Shown piece after piece: positions 44,555 through 54,671 of a DNA stretch of 64,000 bases; the first letter of the stretch is position 1; each line of letters begins with the position of its first letter. The position numbers and the translations under genes are program-made. The stretch spans positions 1 through 64,000 of the forward strand of contig CALDEM010000004.1 in the NCBI GenBank assembly GCA_937942435.1. Direction: 5' to 3'. This DNA comes from an uncultured Saprospiraceae bacterium (GTDB taxonomy: Bacteria > Bacteroidota > Bacteroidia > Chitinophagales > Saprospiraceae). Below the pieces are notes generated by a model. That model was not told where the DNA came from, did no database searches, and worked only from the letters and a program-made list of their open reading frames with translations.

Positions 44555-45922
44555 ATGGCAAAAAAGAAAAAAGGCAAAAATAGGAAGTGGTTAATCTTGG
44601 GATTATTACTTGTTCTAGCAGCGATATTCGCCGCGATGTACTTTAAAAATGCATCAGCTCCCAAAGGAATAGAAGTAGAAGTGGCGACATCTGATACAAA
44701 ATCTTTAAGAGAAAGTGTATCGGCGTCAGGTCGTATATATCCGGAGATAGAAGTAGTGATCAGCTCAGATGTATCTGGAGAGATTGTCGATCTATACGTA
44801 GAAGAAGGAGACTCAGTAGTGGCAGGTCAACTTCTGCTTAAGATAGATCCAGAAGCATATATATCTTCTGTAGAAAGAGGGGAGGCAGATCTTAATAATG
44901 CTAAAGCCCAACAGGCGATGTCAAGAGCGCAGATCGAGACGAGCAAGGCGCAAAGAGAGGAGTTAACTACCTCTCTTATCCAAGCAGAGCGTAACCACAA
45001 ACGCAATCAAGAACTCTTCAAACAAGAGGTTATATCGCAAGCTGAGTTTGATCAGACACTAGCAGAAGTAGAATCTGTCAAAGCAAGAATGAGATCTGCC
45101 GAAGCCAGCATCAGATCCGCCGAGGAGAGTGCACTGGGGTCATCTTTTTCTGTTAAGAGCTCCGAAGCAGTACTTAAAGAACTACGCACTAATCTTGGCA
45201 GGACAGCTATAAAAGCACCAAATAGCGGGATCATAACGAGTCTCTCTGTAGAGAAAGGAGAGAGAGTAGTGGGTACAGCGCAGATGGCAGGTACAGAGAT
45301 CATGAGAATATCCAACCTCAGTACAATGGAAGTGCAAGTGGAAGTAAGTGAAAACGATATCTTAAAAGTAACTGAAAATGATCTCGCTGAGATAGAGGTA
45401 GACGCATACTTAGACAGAACTTTTACTGGATATGTCACTGAGATCGCTAATAGTGCTTCTAATGTAGCTGGCACAACAAGTGCCACGGCTTCACTCAATA
45501 CTGATCAAGTAACCAACTTCATCGTAAAGATCAGAATCGACCCAACATCTTATGCAGACATAGGAGTAGATAGCAAAGGATACGCTTTTAGGCCTGGCAT
45601 GTCAGCATCAGTTGATATCATCACTGAGACTAAGGATGACATCCTCGTCATCCCAATCCAATCGGTAGCAGTGAGAGTACTTGATAAAGATGCTAAGGAC
45701 GAAGAGTATGAAGAAGTAGTGTTCGTATATGAAGCCGACACTGCACGTATGATACCAGTGACAACAGGTATCCAAGATGACGAATACATACACATCACAG
45801 AAGGATTAGATAAAGGAGTGGAGATCATCAGCGGCCCTTATTCTGCTCTTTCTAAGGAGCTTGACAACGGTACGGAGTTGAGGAAAAAAGAGAGTGATGA
45901 CAAAGTCAAAGAAGAGTCTTAG
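44555..45922 (+). CDS. HlyD/MacA-type membrane fusion protein
   Basis: A 455-residue periplasmic adaptor with one N-terminal membrane helix (residues 10-28), a barrel-sandwich hybrid (SSDVSGEIVDLYVEEGDSVVAG), a long alpha-helical hairpin (about 100-210) and a beta-barrel domain (PNSGIITSLSVEKGERV). It links a TolC-like channel to an inner-membrane ABC or RND pump. The next gene is not a MacB-like permease but a sugar transferase-like gene that starts 26 nt inside it. So the cognate pump must be elsewhere. Confidence 0.92.
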   Translation: MAKKKKGKNRKWLILGLLLVLAAIFAAMYFKNASAPKGIEVEVATSDTKSLRESVSASGRIYPEIEVVISSDVSGEIVDLYVEEGDSVVAGQLLLKIDPEAYISSVERGEADLNNAKAQQAMSRAQIETSKAQREELTTSLIQAERNHKRNQELFKQEVISQAEFDQTLAEVESVKARMRSAEASIRSAEESALGSSFSVKSSEAVLKELRTNLGRTAIKAPNSGIITSLSVEKGERVVGTAQMAGTEIMRISNLSTMEVQVEVSENDILKVTENDLAEIEVDAYLDRTFTGYVTEIANSASNVAGTTSATASLNTDQVTNFIVKIRIDPTSYADIGVDSKGYAFRPGMSASVDIITETKDDILVIPIQSVAVRVLDKDAKDEEYEEVVFVYEADTARMIPVTTGIQDDEYIHITEGLDKGVEIISGPYSALSKELDNGTELRKKESDDKVKEES

Positions 45923-46505
45923 TCAGTCTCTTATCATATTTGTCAGAAGTCCAAAACTCGGAAAAGTCAAAACCCGTCTTGCCAAAGCCGTAGGAGACCA
46001 AGAGGCTTTGTCTATATACATCCGCCTGTTGACTCATACGAGAGAAGTAGCTGAACAAGTTGATGCGACACGTCATCTTTTCTACAGTGATGAGATAATC
46101 GAAGATGAGTGGTCAACGGACTACTTTCAAAAAGCGCTACAGGCCGATGGAGACCTAGGTGTTAAAATGCAACATGCTATGAGCACTGCACTCAATACCA
46201 GTAATAAGGCCATCATCATAGGTAGCGATTGTGCTCAACTGAACAGCTCCTTGATAGAATCAGCATATGAAGCCTTAGACCAACACGATGTCGTAATCGG
46301 TCCGACATATGATGGCGGTTATTATCTACTTGGTGTAAAAAAAGTACATGAGGAACTCTTTGAAGACATGACTTGGAGTGTAGAAAGTGTATTTGATGAA
46401 ACGGTAAGACGGATTACCAACAAAGGTCTATCCTATTCTACTTTGGACAAGTTATCAGACATCGACTACAAAGAAGACTGGGACAAGTACGGACTGGACG
46501 CGTAA
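45897..46505 (+). CDS. TIGR04282 family glycosyltransferase-like protein (DUF2064)
   Basis: A 202-residue GT-A-fold protein: FVRSPKLGKVKTRLAKAVGD at the start, IIGSDCAQLNSSLIESA in the middle and VIGPTYDGGYYLLGVKK, which matches the DUF2064/TIGR04282 pattern. It resembles cofactor nucleotidyltransferases such as CofC and MobA, and the activity is not known. I prefer the ATG that overlaps the HlyD gene by 26 nt; a GTG one codon earlier also exists. It converges with tadA, leaving 4 nt. Confidence 0.85.
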   Translation: MTKSKKSLSQSLIIFVRSPKLGKVKTRLAKAVGDQEALSIYIRLLTHTREVAEQVDATRHLFYSDEIIEDEWSTDYFQKALQADGDLGVKMQHAMSTALNTSNKAIIIGSDCAQLNSSLIESAYEALDQHDVVIGPTYDGGYYLLGVKKVHEELFEDMTWSVESVFDETVRRITNKGLSYSTLDKLSDIDYKEDWDKYGLDA

Positions 46506-46509
46506 GACA

Positions 46510-46959
46510 CTATTTTCTTTTCTTTTTAAAAAAATCCGTCATGAGTTGCCCGCATTGTGAGGCCATGATTCCAAACTCTAATTTTGACTTTGGATGAAGC
46601 AGCTCTTTTCCATATCTCATAAATCCCGCTTTGCTGTCCTCTGCACCATATACTATGCGATCAAGTTGAGCCCAAGCAAGCGCTCCAGCACACATAACAC
46701 AAGGTTCAAGCGTGACATAAAGTGTACATCCTTTTAGGTACTTAGTGCCTAAGTAAGACATCGCCGAAGTAATAGCGATAATCTCTGCATGAGCTGTCGC
46801 ATCCTGTAGCGCCTCTACCTGATTATGACCACGTGCTATGATCCGATCTTTAGCTACTATAACAGCGCCTACAGGTATCTCGTCGGTTGACTCAGCAAGC
46901 AAAGCCTCTTTGTAAGCTTGCTGCATAAAATAATCATCACTGTATAACTCTATTTCCAT
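46510..46959 (-). CDS. tadA: tRNA-specific adenosine deaminase
   Basis: A 149-residue zinc deaminase that makes inosine at the wobble position of tRNA-Arg. The zinc ligands and catalytic Glu are H57 and E59 in TAHAEIIAI, and C87 and C90 in EPCVMCAGAL. An N-terminal FMQQAYKEALLAES helix is typical of TadA. It may act on other substrates, as some Bacteroidota homologues are annotated simply as nucleoside deaminases. Confidence 0.9.
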   Translation of the reverse strand: MEIELYSDDYFMQQAYKEALLAESTDEIPVGAVIVAKDRIIARGHNQVEALQDATAHAEIIAITSAMSYLGTKYLKGCTLYVTLEPCVMCAGALAWAQLDRIVYGAEDSKAGFMRYGKELLHPKSKLEFGIMASQCGQLMTDFFKKKRK

Positions 46960-46961
46960 AA

Positions 46962-48494
<1,533 letters not shown>

Positions 48495-48495
48495 G

Positions 48496-49116
48496 ATGTC
48501 CTTACGGAAGGTTCTGTTAAGTGAGGATGTAGTATCGCTTGCGCAAATACTGCTTGGGGCTACCATAACCACTCATTTAGATGGGATCACAACTTCTGGG
48601 ATCATCACTGAGACAGAAGCATACAAAGCGCCTGATGACAAAGGGTCGCATGCATATGGTAACAAAAGGACGAAGCGGACAGAGACATTATTTGCAGAAG
48701 CGGGGACTTCTTATGTATACCTCTGCTACGGCATACATCACCTATTCAATATCGTAACAGGACCGAAAGATGTCGCGCATGCAGTACTCATAAGAGCCAT
48801 AGAGCCCAGTCAGGGAAAAGATCAGATGTGGGTCAGAAGAGCCATAAAGTCCAAAGGCTACAACTTAACCAATGGACCAGGTAAGCTATCAAAAGCCTTG
48901 GGTATAAATAAGTCTCATAACGCTATAGACCTATTGTCGATAAGAAGTCCCATATCCATATCACTACCAAAGCAACATATCCCCCATAAAGAGATAATAG
49001 CAAGTCCAAGAGTTGGTATAGCATATGCCGCAGAATGCGCCCATTGGCCATGGAGATTCAGGATAAAAGACAATTCTTGGACCAGCTTACCTCATGATGT
49101 CAAGTATGATAACTAA
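48496..49116 (+). CDS. 3-methyladenine DNA glycosylase (Mpg/AAG type)
   Basis: A 206-residue alkyladenine glycosylase of the Mpg/AAG fold that removes alkylated purines. Signature blocks are GIITETEAYKAPDDKGSHA (containing the active-site Glu), RTETLFAEAGTSYVYLCYG, FNIVTGPKDVAHAVLIRAIEP and NGPGKLSKALGI. Its coupling to guaB (1-nt gap) is an unusual neighbourhood but common stacking of genes in Bacteroidota. Length is normal. Confidence 0.92.
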   Translation: MSLRKVLLSEDVVSLAQILLGATITTHLDGITTSGIITETEAYKAPDDKGSHAYGNKRTKRTETLFAEAGTSYVYLCYGIHHLFNIVTGPKDVAHAVLIRAIEPSQGKDQMWVRRAIKSKGYNLTNGPGKLSKALGINKSHNAIDLLSIRSPISISLPKQHIPHKEIIASPRVGIAYAAECAHWPWRFRIKDNSWTSLPHDVKYDN

Positions 49117-49192
49117 GTGCATAACTTAATGATACATTAACAATTAGAAGACCGATTACTTCGTCTATAAAGAGACAATCTTCGATATTAGC

Positions 49193-50458
49193 ATGATGAG
49201 ATACCGTTATATACTCTTATTACTAAGCTGGGCTCTTGGACTCAATGGGCAAGAGTTGATCTATGATAATCACATCTACTTAGATCATATCAAGTCAGTA
49301 AAGTTTCATATCACTGATCTTCCTACATCAGAACCGATCATCGATCTCAACTCCTCAGGTACGTTACAATTAACATTTGACGATATCCTTGGAGGTGATA
49401 GAGACTATACTTACAAAATAATCCACTGCGATAAAGATTGGAATCCATCACCTAACGTATCAGAGATGGATTACCTCACGGGATTTAATGACGAAGAAAT
49501 ACGCGATTACGAATACTCAAGTGGCACCATAGTAGACTATACTAACTATAGCTTACAGATCCCCAATGATGATATGGGGTGGCGCTTATCGGGCAACTAT
49601 GTACTTATCATAACAGATGATGAGTCGGATGAGATCGCAATTACGAGAAGGTTTATGGTGCCCGATCGCAAAGTATCCATCGGAAGCAGAATAGTTAGAT
49701 CTACTCGCCTTAATAGAATGCTCTACGATCAAGAAATTGAAATGTGGATAGATAACAAAAACTATCCCATCGGCAACCCACAATCAGAGTTGTACATAAC
49801 AGTACTTCAAAACGGACGTTGGGATAATGCTTATACTAATGTTCAACCTAAAGTATACACTGGAAACCTAATCACTTTTGACAGAACATCGAGATTAACA
49901 TTTACAGGATATAATGAATTTAGAGGAGTTGATCTTAGGACTTTTAGAACAAGAGGATTTGGAGTACATAGTATAGATATCTACGAGGATGAGCTTAACT
50001 ACATCCTTCAGTTAGATGAGAAAAGAGGCAATGTTCTTTTTCAAAATTATGAGGACATCAATGGCGACTTCTTGATCCAATCTCTTGAGTATAATAATCC
50101 ACATATAAGAGGAGAATATGGTAACACATATTTTACAATTTACGCTCCCGATCAAATCTTAGACGGCGATGTATATGTGGTGGGTGCATTTACAGATTGG
50201 AAACCAAGTGATGAGTTTAGATTACAGTATGATAAAAAGAAAAAGGTCTATCACGGCAATGGATTGCTAAAGCAAGGCTACTACGACTATCAGTATATGA
50301 TCCAATATGATGATGGAACCATAGACTGCGAGCACTTTGAAGGGAGCCACTATGCTACCCGTAATCAATATCACTTGTTGGTATATCAACGTTCATTTAA
50401 AGAACGTTATGATGAGTTGATATCTGTTAGTGCTTTTGAAAGTATACTGGGTTTCTAA
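49193..50458 (+). CDS. Type IX secretion system plug-type protein (DUF5103)
   Basis: A 421-residue exported protein (signal MRYRYILLLLSWALGLNGQ). It matches the DUF5103 family: YDNHIYLDHIKSVKFHIT, LTFDDILGGDRDYTYKIIHCD, WNPSPNVSEMDYLTGFNDE and the closing block VYVVGAFTDWKPSDEFRL. In Flavobacterium the DUF5103-type Plug protein closes the SprA channel on the periplasmic side, so this is probably part of a type IX machine. No other secretion gene is nearby. Confidence 0.88.
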   Translation: MMRYRYILLLLSWALGLNGQELIYDNHIYLDHIKSVKFHITDLPTSEPIIDLNSSGTLQLTFDDILGGDRDYTYKIIHCDKDWNPSPNVSEMDYLTGFNDEEIRDYEYSSGTIVDYTNYSLQIPNDDMGWRLSGNYVLIITDDESDEIAITRRFMVPDRKVSIGSRIVRSTRLNRMLYDQEIEMWIDNKNYPIGNPQSELYITVLQNGRWDNAYTNVQPKVYTGNLITFDRTSRLTFTGYNEFRGVDLRTFRTRGFGVHSIDIYEDELNYILQLDEKRGNVLFQNYEDINGDFLIQSLEYNNPHIRGEYGNTYFTIYAPDQILDGDVYVVGAFTDWKPSDEFRLQYDKKKKVYHGNGLLKQGYYDYQYMIQYDDGTIDCEHFEGSHYATRNQYHLLVYQRSFKERYDELISVSAFESILGF

Positions 50459-50460
50459 TT

Positions 50461-50952
50461 TCAATAGGGAAGCGCATCCATTCTTTCTTTTAGCTTTTCA
50501 ATGCTTCCTTCGTATAAGCTTCGACTTACCTGCTTGTTTACTCCTTCTGCATAGACAATATACTCCTTAGCGCGGGGGCAATATCCTGCGTCCTTCTCAC
50601 AACGACTAACTAATGTTGTTGCCATGCCTAGTGCAGCTTGTACATCGGGTTCGCCGTATGAGATATAATACTGAAACTCTCTTTGTGCTTCTCCGAAGTT
50701 CCCTCTATCCAACTCTATCAATCCGCAAGCAAGTGCAATCCCAATTGTTTCATCTCTATAAAGAGTATAGTTCTGATCATACAGGGGAATTCTAAACGTC
50801 TTTTCTTTAAAAAGAAGATCATGAACTAAGAATGCAAATAAAAGGCCCAACACAAATGCTACGGACAAGGCCATCAATCGCAATGACCTATTCCCATCTT
50901 GTATTATAATCCAAAGTTCTGTAGCGATCACCTGAAGCAACTTGCAATTCAT
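50461..50952 (-). CDS. Hypothetical membrane protein
   Basis: A 163-residue protein without a recognised family. One membrane helix is at about residues 25-50 (LMALSVAFVLGLLFAFLVHDLL). A C-terminal soluble region has helix-rich segments such as ALACGLIELDRGNFGEAQREFQYYISYGE, shortened here, which resemble one TPR pair, and cysteines at CEKDAGYC. It converges with the plug gene with 2 nt between them. Confidence 0.6.
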   Translation of the reverse strand: MNCKLLQVIATELWIIIQDGNRSLRLMALSVAFVLGLLFAFLVHDLLFKEKTFRIPLYDQNYTLYRDETIGIALACGLIELDRGNFGEAQREFQYYISYGEPDVQAALGMATTLVSRCEKDAGYCPRAKEYIVYAEGVNKQVSRSLYEGSIEKLKERMDALPY

Positions 50953-51029
50953 CTCTTCTATTATACTTTAGAAAAGCTCCGGAACGATAAGACAACTGCT
51001 GGCCAAGATGATTTGATATTTTAAATCTA

Positions 51030-51200
51030 TCACTCATACCCTCTTGTATGAATCCCATTATTGATAATCAATGCACCCAGCACACCAGGCACCCATCCAC
51101 AAAGTGTCAGTATAAAGATTAGAATAAAAGAACCACATCCTCTATCGACTACGGCAAGAGGTGGTAAGAATATGCAAACAAGTGTTCTTAAGAGTCCCAT
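51030..51200 (-). CDS. YqaE/PMP3 family membrane protein
   Basis: A 56-residue, two-helix membrane protein of the YqaE/PMP3 family: MGLLRTLVCIFLPPLAVVDR, GCGSFILIFILTLCGWVPG and ALIINNGIH. The LPPLAV and LTLCGWVPGVLGALI patterns are the family signature. Plant and yeast members (RCI2/PMP3) influence membrane potential under salt or cold stress; bacterial roles are unclear. It is too short for usual gene calling and stands alone between two genes. Confidence 0.88.
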   Translation of the reverse strand: MGLLRTLVCIFLPPLAVVDRGCGSFILIFILTLCGWVPGVLGALIINNGIHTRGYE

Positions 51201-51513
51201 GACTGATGGTTTGTTATAGAAATTAATCTATAATCAATCATCAATGAAACGTCATCGACTAACCAAGAGAGAAACTCGATATATGACCTCAAACAAAAGT
51301 CATCGATTCAAGATAAGAGGGTTCATTCTAATTAATACTATAATAAGAGCGACCCTGCAATTGTATGTGCACTCCGCCCGCACTTTCAATTGCAACTTGT
51401 ATTAGAATTAAAATAGTGTTGGTCATACTCTAGGCCATCGCGCTACCAAAGACTTGAGATATTTGATCGTTAGATTTGCAACAATATCAAAGATTTACAA
51501 TCTCTGATCCCTA
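51201..51513. other. 313-nt intergenic region with a G/C-rich hairpin
   Basis: No coding frame is supported. Positions 51356-51394 hold TGCAATTG ... CAATTGCA arms (8 bp) with an inner GTGC/GCAC pair around ACTCCGCCC. It is about 120 nt past the maeB stop codon, so it may mark the 3' end of the maeB transcript; there is no T run. Confidence 0.4.
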
Positions 51514-53796
51514 CTACCCCTGCGCATCCACCACAGCAAGAGCTACCATATCAACGATCTCTCTAACCGTAGCACCTAACTGCAATACGTGTACTGGTTT
51601 TTTCAATCCTAACATTACCGGACCTATCATATCTATTTCAGATACCTCATGCAACAAGTTGTAGGCTATGTTAGCAGAAGATAGGTTAGGGAAGATAAGG
51701 ATATTAGCTGTATGACCAGCAAGCTTTGAGAATGGGTGCATCTCTTCTAAAAGATCACTATCAAATGGCATATGCGCCTGCATCTCTCCGTCTACGATCC
51801 AATCAGGATGACGCTCATGAAGTATAGCTGTCGCCTTGCGCATCAAGACAGCCGACTCCCCATCCGCCACACTGCCAAAATTAGAATATGTAACCAAAGC
51901 GATCTTAGGTTCGATATTGAAGTGCTTAACTGCATTGGCCACTAATTCTGAGATATCCGCTATATCAGTTGCATCTAAGTGATGATTGATAGTCGTATCT
52001 GCTAAAAACAATGGACCGTTTTGAGTCATTAATATGTGCATCGTTGCCACCTTCTTGACGCCTTCTTTAGGGCCGATGATCTGAAGAGCTGGCCTAACAG
52101 TATCAGGGTACTTACGTGACAAACCACCAATCATCGCATCTGCTTCCCCTTGATCGACCATCATAGCGCCATAATAATTACGCTTACGAAGCATCGCATA
52201 TCCTTCTTGAAGTGTTTGCCCTTTGCGTTGTCTCTTTTTGAAGAATACTTCTCCATAAGCCTTCACCTTCTTTTCTTCGGCTTCATCAGCAGGCATAGAA
52301 GGATCTATGATTTTGACATTTGGCAGTTCGATGGTGTATTCTTCGATGAGAGCGTTGATACGTTCTATGTTTCCTAAAAGTATAGGATGCGCTATTTTTT
52401 CTTCAACAACGACTTGCGCTGCTTTGAGTACGGAAGCGTTCTCCGCATCAGCGAAGACTACTCTTTTTGGTTCTTGCTTTGCCTTTGTCTCGATAACCTT
52501 CGTGAGGTTATTATCCAGTCCGAGCCTGCTTGATAATTCGTACTCATAAGCATCCCAGTCAGTTATCGGATGTTTAGCCACACCACTGTCCATGGCAGCA
52601 CGAGCTACTGCTGGTGCTACTTCAGTGATTAAGCGGGGATCTACGGGCTTAGGTATAATATAATCTCTTCCAAACTTGAGGTTCGCATCTCCGTAAGCCA
52701 TATTCACCATGTCCGGGACTGGTTTTTTAGCAAGATCTGCTAAAGCTCTAACAGCAGCAATCTTCATCTCTTCATTGATAAAGCTACTTCTCACATCCAG
52801 CGCACCTCTAAATATATAAGGGAAGCCCAGCACATTATTCACTTGGTTAGGATAGTCAGATCTACCCGTGGCCATGATCACATCTTCTCTTGCTTCAGTC
52901 GCTTCTTCATAGCTGATCTCTGGTGTTGGATTAGCCATTGCAAAGACGATTGGATCCTTGGCCATGGTCATTATATCAGCACCACTAAGGATACCTCCTT
53001 TTGATAACCCTATAAATACATCAGCACCTTTAAGAGCATCGACAAGGGAAGTCCCCATAGGTAGGTTATCATTTACAAACTCAGGTTTCTTTCCATTCAG
53101 ATTAGTGCGATCTGGATGGATCAACCCTTTACTGTCAAACATGAATATATTGGACTTGAGCGCACCCAAAGAAGCATATAACTTATTACAGGAGATCGCT
53201 GACGCCCCTGCCCCACTCACTACGATCTTTACTTCATCTATTTTTTTGTTGACGAGTTCAAGTGCGTTAAGCAAAGCTGCTGCACTGATGATGGCTGTAC
53301 CATGCTGATCATCATGCATCACCGGTATGTCCAACTCTTCTCGGAGTCGTTCTTCGATCTCAAAGCATTCTGGAGCAGAGATGTCTTCGAGGTTTACACC
53401 ACCAAAGGTAGGCTCCATGATCTTAACAGTTCTCACAAACTCGTCTACATCCTTGGTATTGAGTTCTATGTCAAACACATCTATATCTGCATAAATCTTA
53501 AAGAGCAATCCTTTCCCTTCCATCACAGGCTTACCAGCCTCTGGGCCAATATCTCCTAATCCAAGTACAGCTGTGCCATTACTTATGACAGCTACGAGAT
53601 TGCCTTTAGCAGTGTATTTGTAGACATCCTCTTTATTCTTAGCGATCTCAAGACATGGGATAGCCACACCTGGAGAATAGGCCAATGAAAGATCCCTTTG
53701 ATTAGCAGTTTCTTTAGTTGGTACTACTTCTATCTTTCCAGGGCGACCTTTGGCGTGATAATGAAGTGCATCTTCATTCAACGATTCTTTACTCAT
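51514..53796 (-). CDS. maeB: NADP-dependent malic enzyme fused to phosphotransacetylase-like domain
   Basis: A 760-residue MaeB. The malic enzyme domain (1-430) has [11 protein letters not shown], the NAD(P)-binding [15 protein letters not shown] and the metal-binding [21 protein letters not shown]. The C-terminal domain (about 440-760) is phosphate-acetyltransferase-like, as usual for MaeB, where it regulates activity through acetyl-CoA but is not catalytic. I start at [14 protein letters not shown], the usual N-terminus, eight codons inside the frame. It converts malate to pyruvate and makes NADPH. Confidence 0.95.
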   Translation of the reverse strand: MSKESLNEDALHYHAKGRPGKIEVVPTKETANQRDLSLAYSPGVAIPCLEIAKNKEDVYKYTAKGNLVAVISNGTAVLGLGDIGPEAGKPVMEGKGLLFKIYADIDVFDIELNTKDVDEFVRTVKIMEPTFGGVNLEDISAPECFEIEERLREELDIPVMHDDQHGTAIISAAALLNALELVNKKIDEVKIVVSGAGASAISCNKLYASLGALKSNIFMFDSKGLIHPDRTNLNGKKPEFVNDNLPMGTSLVDALKGADVFIGLSKGGILSGADIMTMAKDPIVFAMANPTPEISYEEATEAREDVIMATGRSDYPNQVNNVLGFPYIFRGALDVRSSFINEEMKIAAVRALADLAKKPVPDMVNMAYGDANLKFGRDYIIPKPVDPRLITEVAPAVARAAMDSGVAKHPITDWDAYEYELSSRLGLDNNLTKVIETKAKQEPKRVVFADAENASVLKAAQVVVEEKIAHPILLGNIERINALIEEYTIELPNVKIIDPSMPADEAEEKKVKAYGEVFFKKRQRKGQTLQEGYAMLRKRNYYGAMMVDQGEADAMIGGLSRKYPDTVRPALQIIGPKEGVKKVATMHILMTQNGPLFLADTTINHHLDATDIADISELVANAVKHFNIEPKIALVTYSNFGSVADGESAVLMRKATAILHERHPDWIVDGEMQAHMPFDSDLLEEMHPFSKLAGHTANILIFPNLSSANIAYNLLHEVSEIDMIGPVMLGLKKPVHVLQLGATVREIVDMVALAVVDAQG

Positions 53797-54054
53797 AACA
53801 GCACATATTTTTGACCACAAATAAGAGCCTCAAATCTCAATATATTAACCGACAAAACAATGTGGTTGAGCGTTAATTGTTGCGGAATAATCTTCTACTG
53901 AATTGATATGAAGTCATATACCGAAGAACATCAAATTTTTATATGGTAATGCCACCGTATCAACTGCGATACAGCATATCATACTATGTCTTTTACATAT
54001 TGCGGGAGATTATTTCGCTTACGCAAAATATTTTTATCCCATGGGCTTACGTGA

Positions 54055-54435
54055 TTAAGCGATTGCACTATTCAGATCTCCCACACTTATTCTATGGTGA
54101 GAAGAATCGTGTACGGCATTGCCATTGTTGATAACAATAATCTGAGGTGATTCATGTCGCACCCCATATCGAGAGGCTATCTCGTTGGATATAGGGCGAT
54201 AGGACAAGAGATCGAGATAGTAAAAAGCGATATCCCCTTCTAGTTTAGGCCAGTCTGACTCTAACCGGTTCTTAGCACCTGCGCTAATGCCACAAGTTGT
54301 GCTGTGCTTAAATATCACAACAGTTTTTTCTTTTGACAAAGCGTCGATCTCGTCTAATTGCTTGATGCTATCTAACATCTTCCAATCACTCATACCTGCA
54401 CTCTGGCTTGCTCTTAATCTGTCTAAAAATCCCAT
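54055..54435 (-). CDS. ytxJ: Bacillithiol system redox-active protein YtxJ
   Basis: A 126-residue thioredoxin-fold protein of the YtxJ family. The active-site loop is FKHSTTCGISAGAKNR with a single C48. The partner proline is in RHESPQIIVINNG. YtxJ is thought to act as a monothiol bacilliredoxin, which implies this organism uses bacillithiol. I start at MGFLDRLRAS, the normal N-terminus, eight codons inside the frame. Confidence 0.9.
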   Translation of the reverse strand: MGFLDRLRASQSAGMSDWKMLDSIKQLDEIDALSKEKTVVIFKHSTTCGISAGAKNRLESDWPKLEGDIAFYYLDLLSYRPISNEIASRYGVRHESPQIIVINNGNAVHDSSHHRISVGDLNSAIA

Positions 54436-54671
54436 AATCCAATAAATTCTATATGCCATTAACCATAATAGGCCGCAAAAGGTTTTCTCTTATTTAGATT
54501 CTACAAACTGATGAATAAAAAATGTCCTCTACAGAGCAGTTCAGAGTAAGGCATTAAAGAAATCTTAATGTTCGACTAACGTGGAGATTATCTATACCAG
54601 TGTGCGTACTTTTCATTGAGAGAACATCTAAACTTGTAGGGTTATAATTAATCTACTTCAAACAAAAAAGC

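Noticed and set aside
53943-54131. 62-codon frame overlapping the end of ytxJ
   Set aside because: No family, no signal and it runs antisense through the well-supported ytxJ gene.
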